Shown piece by piece: positions 1 through 6,104 of a DNA stretch of 6,104 nt. Below the pieces are notes generated by a model that saw only the letters and a list, made by a program, of their open reading frames with translations, was not told where the DNA came from and made no database searches. Source of the DNA: Mycoplasmataceae bacterium (lineage in GTDB: Bacteria; Bacillota_I; Bacilli_A; Mycoplasmatales; Mycoplasmoidaceae); the NCBI GenBank assembly GCA_020024715.1, contig JAHHTJ010000029.1, positions 1 through 6,104 on the forward strand, given 5' to 3'. The translations under genes were made by a program, and so were the position numbers. The number at the start of each line of letters is the position of its first letter. Position 1 is the first letter of the stretch.

Positions 1-28
1 ATTTATAAGTTAATAGTAATATCTTTAA

Positions 29-56
29 TTTAAAATTAATAAGCAAATAATATAAT
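29..56 (+). promoter_or_regulatory. Candidate lepA promoter
   Basis: An exact TATAAT at 51-56 is preceded by TTTAAA at 29-34 with a 16-bp spacer. TTTAAA matches the -35 consensus TTGACA at four of six positions. Transcription would start near 62-63, leaving a leader of only about 7 bases before the ATG at 70. No Shine-Dalgarno is visible there. The same TTTAAA/TATAATTAAA layout recurs before der, which supports the call. In DNA this A+T-rich such boxes also arise by chance, so the call is tentative. Bases 1-28 hold nothing recognisable and may be the tail or downstream spacer of a preceding gene. Confidence 0.4.
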
Positions 57-69
57 TAAAATAATTAAG

Positions 70-1860
70 ATGAATAAAGAAATAAGAAATTTTTGTATAA
101 TTGCACATATTGATCATGGTAAAAGTACACTAAGTGATCGAATTATTGAAACTACTGGTGGTCTTAGCAAAAGAGAAATGAAAGACCAAGTTTTAGATTC
201 AATGGAACTTGAAAGAGAACGTGGTATTACTATTAAATTAAATGCTGTACGTTTAAATTACTTGCAAGATAATAAAAACTATGAATTTAATTTAATTGAT
301 ACACCAGGACATGTTGATTTTACTTATGAGGTTTCAAGAAGTTTAGCTGCATGTGAAGGAGCAATTTTATTAGTAGATGCAACAAAAGGAATTCAGGCTC
401 AAACCATTTCTAATGCTTACTTAGCAATTGAAGGTGGTTTAGAAATTTTATTTGCGATTAATAAGGTTGATTTAAGTACAGCACAAGTTGAAATGTGTCA
501 AGAAATGATGATTAAACAATTTGGTATTAGTAAAGAAGAAATTCATTTAATTTCAGCTAAAAGTGGAATTGGAATAAATGACCTTTTAAAAGATGTAATC
601 AAAAAAATTCCATCACCTCATCAAAATAATAATGATTCATTAAGAGCATTAGTGTTTGATTCTTATTATGATAAATACCGAGGAGTAATTTGTTTTGTAA
701 GAGTAAAGAATGGCAAAATAACAACTGGACAAAAAATTAAATTTATGCAAACTGGAGCAATTTATACTATTAATGAAATTGGTTATAATACACCAAAACC
801 AATTATTATTAATGAATTAAATTGCGGTGAAGTTGGATGAATTTCTGCACAAATTAAAACTATTAGAGATATTGATGTTGGTGATACTATTACAAGTATA
901 GATAATAGTGCTCTTGAACCATTACCAGGTTATCGTAAAGTTTTACCAATGGTATATTGTGGTTTATATCCATTAGATACTAGTAAATTTGAAGATTTAA
1001 AAGAAGCAATGTTAAAAATTACTTTATCAGATTCTTCATTAACTTATGAACCAGAAACATCACAAGCATTAGGTTATGGAATTAGATGTGGTTTTTTAGG
1101 GTTATTACATATGGATATTATTAAAGAAAGAATAACAAGAGAATTTAAAATTGATTTAATTTCTACAGCACCTTCTGTTTTATATGAAGTTGTTTTAACA
1201 AGTGGTGAAGAAATTAAAGTTGATAATCCAAGTAATTTACCTGATCGCAATTATATTAAAAGCATAAAAGAACCATATGTAAAATTAGCTATTACTACAC
1301 CAGAAGAATATATGGGTGATTTAAACAAATTATGTAAGGAAAAAAGAGGAGATTATATTAGCATGGAATTTATGGATAATAATCGTTATCGTATTCATTA
1401 TGAAATTCCTATGGCTGAAATTATGTATTCTTTTTTTGATCGTTTAAAATCTATTTCTAAAGGTTATGCTGTAATGGATTATGAACCATTAGAATATAAA
1501 GAGAATGATTTGGTTAAATTAGATTTTTTAATTGCTAATGAAAAAGTTGATGCATTAACAACAATTTGTTTTAGAAATAATGCATATGAGCTTGGTAGAA
1601 AATTATGTAATAAATTAAAAGAAGAAATACCAAAACATCAATTTGAAGTAGCAATTCAAGCAGCTATTGGTGGAAAAATTATTGCACGTGAAACAATTTC
1701 TGCTATGAGAAAAAATGTATTAGCTAAATGTTATGGTGGAGATGTTAGTAGAAAAAAGAAGTTATTAGAACAACAAAAAGAAGGGAAAAAACGTTTAAAA
1801 ACTTTTGGAAAAGTAAGTATTCCTCAAAATACTTTCATAAAAATATTTAATGAAGATTAA
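70..1860 (+). CDS. lepA: Elongation factor 4 (LepA), ribosome-associated GTPase
   Basis: This is LepA/EF4, a translational GTPase of the EF-G family that acts on the 70S ribosome; back-translocation and a role in initiation or 30S maturation have been proposed. The protein has 596 residues, close to the usual 598-600. GTPase motifs are complete: G1 AHIDHGKST (12-20), G2 RGITI (51-55), G3 DTPGH (77-81), G4 NKVD (131-134) and G5 SAK (162-164). Domain II follows to about residue 280, then the EF-G-like domains and the LepA-specific C-terminal domain, whose signature AKCYGGD begins at residue 552. Codon 257 (838-840) is TGA; the LepA alignment continues directly after it (W-I-S-A-Q), so it is read as Trp and the gene is one unit, not two fragments. 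The ATG at 70 gives the standard family N-terminus (IRNF.IIAHIDHGKST) but has no clear Shine-Dalgarno. The next gene begins 28 bases downstream. Confidence 0.97.
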
Positions 1861-1865
1861 TCAAT

Positions 1866-1886
1866 TATAATTTATCTATGAGGTGG
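1866..1886 (+). promoter_or_regulatory. Candidate promoter -10 and Shine-Dalgarno of the R-M cassette
   Basis: The 28-base gap between lepA and the restriction gene holds an exact TATAAT (1866-1871) and GAGGTGG (1880-1886). The latter is a near match to the GAGGTG core of a Shine-Dalgarno and ends 2 bases before the ATG at 1889. Transcription from this box would start near 1877-1878 and give a leader of about 11 bases that just includes the ribosome site. No good -35 element is visible at 16-18 bp spacing. The Shine-Dalgarno is well supported; the promoter is tentative. Confidence 0.45.
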
Positions 1887-1888
1887 AT

Positions 1889-2374
1889 ATGAAATCAGTA
1901 AAAAAAACTACTTTACAAGATATTGAGTTAATATATAAATTATGAAAAAAATTAAATTCTAAAATTTCTTCACATTATTCAAGAGTAATTAATTTACCAG
2001 AAGTAATATCAGAAAATTTAGTTTGCATTTTAAATAACTATGAAATTCATAATTCTGTAGGAGGTAGTGAAGATGCTATTTCTAAAATTGGTCAAAAAAT
2101 ACAGATAAAAGCTACTTCAAATTTTAATTATGATTTAACATCATTTGGTCCTAAATCTAAATTTGATATTTTAGAGTTTGTAAGACTTGATAAGAGTAAT
2201 GACACATTTTATTTATATAGAATACCAGTTAGTATGCTAGCAAATTTATTAGTTAACAAAAAACAAACTTTTACCCAACAGCAAGAACAGAAAAGAAGAC
2301 CTAGGTTTTCAATCATAAAAAAAATTATTATTCCCCTAAATATTGAGCCATATGCTAAATACAAAATTAAATAA
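1889..2374 (+). CDS. Type II restriction endonuclease, Bsp6I-like (probable GCNGC cutter)
   Basis: This is a 161-residue protein recognised from memory as resembling the Bsp6I family of type II restriction enzymes, which cut unmethylated GCNGC sites. Supporting features are the N-terminal IYKLWKKLNS stretch (15-24), INLPEVISE (34-42), QIKATS (72-77), DLTSFGP (82-88) and RRPRFSI (136-142). D62 with Q72-I73-K74 fits a PD-(D/E)XK-type active site of the Q-X-K variant; this assignment is inferred. Codon 19 (1943-1945) is TGA read as Trp. The ATG at 1889 is chosen because GAGGTGG lies just upstream and the family-like sequence starts soon after. A C5-cytosine methyltransferase gene starts one base after the stop, which is the classic endonuclease-methyltransferase pairing and independently supports the role. 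An 8-A run (1900-1907) near the 5' end is a possible slippage tract. The restriction role is fairly secure; the exact specificity is inferred. Confidence 0.8.
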
Positions 2375-2375
2375 T

Positions 2376-3341
2376 ATGAATAAAAGTAAGTTAACATTAG
2401 CTAGTTTTTTTGCTGGAATTGGTGGAATAGATTTGGGTTTTAAAGATTTTGCAATAATAAAGTATGCAAATGAATGAGATAAATTTGCACAAATAACATA
2501 TAAATTAAACTTTCCAGATACTATTCTAGATAAAAATGATATTAAAAAATTAAATATTAATGATATTCCAAATACTGATATAATTGTTGGTGGTTTTCCG
2601 TGTCAGGCATTTTCAATAGCAGGTAATAGAAAAGGATTTGAAGATAAAAAAAATGGTGGTGATTTATTTTTTGAAATTAAAAAAATAATAGAAATAAAAA
2701 AACCAAAAGCTTTTCTTTTAGAAAATGTAAAAAATCTATTGTCTCATAATAAAGGAGAAACTTTTAAATTAATTATTGATTCATTAAAAAAAATTGGTTA
2801 TAATGTCTTTTGAAAAGTGTTAAATACTAAGGAATATGCCAATATTCCTCAAAATAGAGAAAGAGTTTTTATTGTTGGATTTTTGGATCGTGATAAATCA
2901 ACAAATTTTAAATTTCCAAATAAAATCAATTTAACAAAAAGTGCAAAGGAATTTATTAATTATAATGATAATAATCAACAATATTTTTATAACAAATTAA
3001 ATTTTAAACAATTTGATTTGTTAAGAAAAAATGTTGTATCTTTAGATTCGATTTACCAATGAAGAAGAAGATATGTAAGAGAAAATAAAAATTTTATATG
3101 TCCAACTCTTACAGCAAATATGGGGACTGGTGGACATAATGTTCCTATAATTTTAACCAAAAAAGGAATAAGAAAGTTAACTCCAAGGGAATGTTTTAAT
3201 CTTCAAGGTTTTCCTAAGGAATATAAGCTTCCAAATATAGCAAATTCTCATCTTTATAAGCAGGCAGGAAATTCAGTAACTGTTTCATTAATAAAAAGAA
3301 TTGCTAAAAATATAATTGATGTTTTTAAATCTGAAAAATAA
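2376..3341 (+). CDS. DNA (cytosine-5) methyltransferase of the type II R-M system
   Basis: This enzyme transfers a methyl group from S-adenosylmethionine to C5 of cytosine in a specific site, protecting the host genome from the partner endonuclease. Its 321 residues are typical for small bacterial C5 methyltransferases. Motifs occur in canonical order: [12 protein letters not shown] (12-22, SAM binding), [11 protein letters not shown] (72-80, catalytic C76), VI ENV (116-118), VIII QNRERV (159-164), IX around PTLTAN (243-248) and X QAGNSV (296-301). The region between VIII and IX is the target-recognition domain. Trp codons 34, 146 and 229 (2475-2477, 2811-2813, 3060-3062) are all TGA, and the conserved motifs lie in one frame across them, so the gene is intact. 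An alternative in-frame ATG at 2352 would add eight residues and overlap the endonuclease gene by 23 bases. Neither start has a good Shine-Dalgarno. I chose 2376 because motif I then sits at the usual distance from the N-terminus. GCNGC methylation is inferred from the partner gene. Confidence 0.95.
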
Positions 3342-3352
3342 TTTCTTATAAT
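3324..3352 (+). promoter_or_regulatory. Candidate der promoter
   Basis: TTTAAA (3324-3329), inside the end of the methyltransferase gene, is followed after 17 bp by an exact TATAAT (3347-3352). Transcription would start near 3358-3359, essentially at the A of the der ATG, predicting a leaderless mRNA. No Shine-Dalgarno lies in the 17-base gap, consistent with that. The box continues as TATAATTAAA, identical over ten bases to the one before lepA. No hairpin terminator separates it from the methyltransferase gene, so read-through from the R-M cassette is also possible. Confidence 0.45.
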
Positions 3353-3358
3353 TAAATC

Positions 3359-4693
3359 ATGTATAAAGTTGCAATTATTGGAAAACCTAATGTCGGAAAA
3401 TCAACATTATTTAATCGCTTAATTGGAAAAAAACAAGCGATTGTTTTAGATATGCCTGGAACAACCAGAGATCGTAATTATGCTATATGTAGTTGATTAA
3501 ATAAAGATTTTGAATTAATTGATACAGGTGGTTTTACTGTTAATAAAGTTTCTTCGGATGAAGAATTTCAATATTTAATTAATCTACAAGTAAATTTTGC
3601 TATTGCTGAAGCTGATTTAATTTTATATGTTGTAAGTGAAAAAGAAAACATTAATAATGATGATTTCTTAATTGCTAAAAAAATAAAACAAGCTAAAAAA
3701 CCTATTGTTTTAATTGCTAATAAATCAGAAAACATTATATCAAACCATATATATCAAAATGATTGAAAAAAATTAGGATTATCAGAACCGATTTATGTTT
3801 CAGCAGAACATGGTTTAAATATCCATGAAATTTTTGATGCTATTTTTAAACATTATCAAGAAAAAGATGAAAGTTCCAAATATGAAAAATTAACATTTTG
3901 TGTTATTGGTAAACCTAATGTTGGTAAATCTAGTTTTGTAAATGAAATATTACAACAAGATAAAATGATAGTTTCAAATATTTCTGGAACAACAAGAGAT
4001 GCTATTGATAATGATTTTATTTATAAAAATCAAACTTATACAATAATTGACACTGCAGGTTTAAGACAAAGAGGAAAATTGGATCAAATTGAAAAATTTG
4101 CTTTATTAAGAAGTGAATTAACAATTAAGAGGTCGCAATTTGTTTTATTATTAATTGATGCTAGTTTACCAATTTCTGACCAAGACAAAAATGTTGCACA
4201 ACTAATTTATGATGCAAACATGCCATGTATAATTGTTTTAAATAAAATTGATTTAATTAATGATTTTAATAAAAAGAAACAAAAAGAATTAGAAATTTTA
4301 ATAAAAGAAGAATTTAAATTTTTACCATATGCATCAATTACTTTCATTAGTGCAAAAGAACACAACATTCATTTAAATGATTTAATGAATAAAATTAATT
4401 TGATTAATGAACAATTAAAACGTAAAATTCCTGTTCGTTTATTACAAGAAGTAATAGATAAAGCACAAGTAGTTAATCAACCGCCACAATTTAAAGGTGG
4501 TAAAGTTGATCTAAAAACCATTGAACAAGTAGATGGTAGATTACCTACTTTTGTTATTAAAGTAAATAATGTTAAATATTTACATTTTAGTTATATGCGA
4601 TATATTGAAAATCAAATTAAAGAAGCTTTTAATTTTAATTTAGTACCAATTCTTGTTTATTATAAGGATTTTCAAGCGAAGGAAAGAGGATAA
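3359..4693 (+). CDS. der: Ribosome biogenesis GTPase Der (EngA)
   Basis: Der is an essential GTPase with two tandem G domains and a C-terminal KH-like domain; it binds 50S precursors during ribosome assembly. The protein has 444 residues, near the family's roughly 436-440. Domain 1: G1 GKPNVGKST (8-16), G2 PGTTRD (33-38), G3 DTGG (55-58), G4 NKSE (121-124). Domain 2: G1 GKPNVGKSS (184-192), G2 SGTTRD (209-214), G3 DTAG (231-234), G4 NKID (295-298), G5 SAK (331-333). The KH-like domain follows from about residue 360, with the characteristic [12 protein letters not shown] segment. Codons 46 and 136 (3494-3496, 3764-3766) are TGA read as Trp. The ATG at 3359 gives the standard [16 protein letters not shown] start. 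In domain 1 the usual NKxD aspartate is glutamate, and VVSEKE stands where VVDGRE-like sequence is common; domain 2 is canonical. gpsA follows 4 bases after the stop. Confidence 0.97.
4683..4690 (+). promoter_or_regulatory. Shine-Dalgarno of gpsA inside the der 3' end
   Basis: AAAGAGGA lies 7 bases before the gpsA ATG at 4698 and overlaps the last codons of der. It fixes the gpsA start. There is no TATAAT box here, so gpsA is probably co-transcribed with der and may be translationally coupled to it. Confidence 0.7.
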
Positions 4694-4697
4694 TAAA

Positions 4698-5702
4698 ATG
4701 AATAAAATATTGGTGTTTGGAAGTGGTGCATGAGCAACTGCATTAAGTCAAGTATTATTAAGAAATCCGAATAATGAAGTATCAATTTATGGCATTAACG
4801 AAGATGAATTAAATGAACTTAGAAACGGAAGAAATAGCAAATTTTTTAAAAGATGAAAGTTAAATAAAAATTATAAATATATAACTAATGATTTAGAAAT
4901 TGTAAAAAAAGAACAGTTTCAATATTTTTTAATGGCTATTCCTAGCGAATCAATTGATTCAGTGATGCAAAATGTATTAAAAAAAGTTGATTATGAATTT
5001 GAAGTAATTAATGCTGCAAAAGGTTTTATTTCAGATAAAACATTTACTGTCTCTGAGTTAATTGAAGGTTATTATGATCCAAAAATTAAGGATTATTCTA
5101 CTATTTTAGGACCTGGATTTGCTATTGATGTTGTGCAAGATAAATTTACTGTTTTAAATATTGTTAATAACAATTTAAAAAAAGCAAAAAAATTGTGTTC
5201 ATTGTTTGATAATAAAAATTTTATTACGTTTCCAACTCACCATGTTCAAGCTGCTGAAATTTGTGCTAACATGAAAAACCCTTTAGCGATTGTTACAGGT
5301 ATTTTAAATGGCTTAAATGCTAGTATAAATGTTATTGCAGCATTTATTGCTAGAGGTATTCAAGAAATTGCTAATTTATTAAAAGCTATGAAATTAGAAG
5401 ATAGAATTATTCAACAATATTGTGGAATTGGTGATATTTTTTTAACATGTACTAGTAAAAAAAGTCGAAATTATACTTTAGGATTATTATTAGCTAAATA
5501 TAATGATATAAATGAAGCTTTAAAATATAACGATAAAACAGTTGAAGGAAAAAATGCTTGTTTAATCGCTTGTGAATTATTTAAAGAATATAATGTTGAA
5601 ACATTAATTTTTAAAAATTTAAAACGATTAATTAAAAATGATATTACAACAAATCAATTTTTTGAATTAACAAACCAAGAGTTTAAAGATAATGGCATTT
5701 AA
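4698..5702 (+). CDS. gpsA: Glycerol-3-phosphate dehydrogenase [NAD(P)+]
   Basis: GpsA is a cytosolic enzyme that interconverts dihydroxyacetone phosphate and sn-glycerol 3-phosphate with NAD(P)H, supplying the backbone for phospholipid synthesis. The protein has 334 residues, the normal length. Landmarks are the N-terminal dinucleotide motif GSGAWATAL (8-16), AIPSES (80-85, the usual AVPS site), NAAKGF (105-110, equivalent to ASKG), LGPGFA (137-142, equivalent to GPSFA), NMKNPLAI (191-198) with the probable catalytic lysine K193, the conserved RGIQEI (219-224), GIGDIFLTCTS..SRN (243-258) and VEG (282-284). Trp codons 12 and 53 (4731-4733, 4854-4856) are TGA, so a standard-code reading would miss the first 78 residues including the nucleotide-binding motif. 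The ATG at 4698 has a good Shine-Dalgarno. The gene sits 4 bases after der and overlaps the following gene by 11 bases. The Rossmann motif ends in Ala (GxGxxA) rather than the more usual Gly. Confidence 0.95.
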
Positions 5703-6104
5703 AAGAATAAAGAGAGATAGAAAATTATTAATATCACATTGATTTTTCACACTTGGTTTTACCATTACATGAATTACTTTTTTAGGATTATTTTTCCATG
5801 AAATTATTTTAGCTAGTGGAGATAAACATATTAGTATTCATTATATTTTTAGTTTGGATTTTTTGAAATTTGTTGAAAATGAATATGCTAAATTACTTAC
5901 CTTCACAAAAAGCAATTATTCTAAACCAACACAAATTGATCTAATTGTGTTTAGTTGTACTTTTGTATGTGCTTTATTTAGTGGTATGTTTTTAGAATTT
6001 AGAACCATATATACATTTCAACATATTAGAAAAATTAATAATGAAGTAGATCAATTAGAAAAGAAATATAAGATTGGTGAAGTATATGTTTGTTTATTAA
6101 TAAG
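5692..6104 (+). CDS. Hypothetical membrane protein, 3' end outside the window
   Basis: I do not recognise the family. The frame stays open from an ATG inside the end of gpsA to the window edge (137 codons visible). The overlap with gpsA and the lack of a promoter suggest the same operon and coupled translation; the Shine-Dalgarno is weak. A basic N-terminus (KRIKRDRK, 4-11) precedes a hydrophobic segment at about 17-41, then a loop of about 40 residues, a second hydrophobic segment at about 83-102, and a charged stretch (about 112-129) that could begin a coiled coil. By the positive-inside rule both ends would be cytoplasmic and the 42-82 loop outside, although that loop is itself lysine-rich. 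No lipobox is seen. Codons 17 and 27 (5740-5742, 5770-5772) are TGA inside the first hydrophobic segment, where Trp fits well. The coding call is supported by uninterrupted frame and context; function is unknown. Confidence 0.8.

Noticed and set aside
2209..2397. A 62-codon minus-strand ORF with hydrophobic content.
   Set aside because: It is antisense to the endonuclease gene and the start of the methyltransferase; Lys-rich coding DNA reads as Phe/Leu-rich on the other strand. No ribosome site or family resemblance was seen.
2817..3062. Separate small genes starting at GTG 2817 and ATG 3120.
   Set aside because: They carry methyltransferase motifs VIII and IX-X in the same frame as motifs I-VI and are parts of one gene read through TGA codons.
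1861..3358. Intrinsic terminators in the gaps after lepA and after the methyltransferase.
   Set aside because: Neither gap holds a G+C-containing inverted repeat followed by a T run; only short A+T-rich sequence is present.
70..5702. Apparent pseudogenes: standard-code reading splits lepA, the methyltransferase, der and gpsA at internal stops.
   Set aside because: Every internal stop is TGA, the frame never changes, and conserved motifs continue on both sides. With TGA = Trp all four proteins have normal length.
1..6104. CRISPR array, tRNA or rRNA genes, insertion sequence, riboswitch.
   Set aside because: No regularly spaced repeats, no cloverleaf or rRNA-like sequence, no transposase motifs and no long untranslated leader were found; coding sequence fills nearly all of the window.

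Overview
This window reads as a low-GC Mollicutes chromosome (Mycoplasma/Ureaplasma/Spiroplasma type). It is strongly A+T-rich. In all six genes conserved protein sequence runs straight through in-frame TGA codons, so TGA encodes tryptophan. Eleven Trp codons are visible and all eleven are TGA; I found no in-frame TGG. Read with the standard code the genes look broken, but with TGA = Trp every complete gene is intact and close to its family's usual length. A Ureaplasma-like source is possible, since a GCNGC-cutting enzyme, Uur960I, is known from Ureaplasma urealyticum. The species cannot be fixed from this sequence alone.

All genes lie on the + strand, tightly packed. In order they are: lepA (70-1860, elongation factor 4); a type II restriction endonuclease that looks Bsp6I-like (1889-2374); its partner C5-cytosine DNA methyltransferase (2376-3341); der/engA (3359-4693, double GTPase for 50S ribosome assembly); gpsA (4698-5702, glycerol-3-phosphate dehydrogenase); and the start of a two-helix membrane protein of unknown function (5692 to the window edge). 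There is no gap over 70 bases without a gene and no convincing intrinsic terminator.

lepA, der and gpsA are housekeeping genes for translation, ribosome biogenesis and phospholipid precursor synthesis. The der-gpsA pairing also occurs in other Firmicutes such as Bacillus subtilis. The restriction-modification pair between lepA and der is the accessory part. Its two genes are one base apart, and it has its own TATAAT box and a good Shine-Dalgarno. The likely target is GCNGC, inferred from family resemblance.

Exact TATAAT boxes sit just upstream of lepA, the restriction gene and der, but not gpsA or the last gene. This suggests three transcription starts: lepA, the R-M cassette, and der-gpsA-membrane protein. 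The lepA and der boxes share the layout TTTAAA-(16/17 bp)-TATAATTAAA, lie very close to the start codon and lack a Shine-Dalgarno, so those mRNAs may be leaderless or nearly so.
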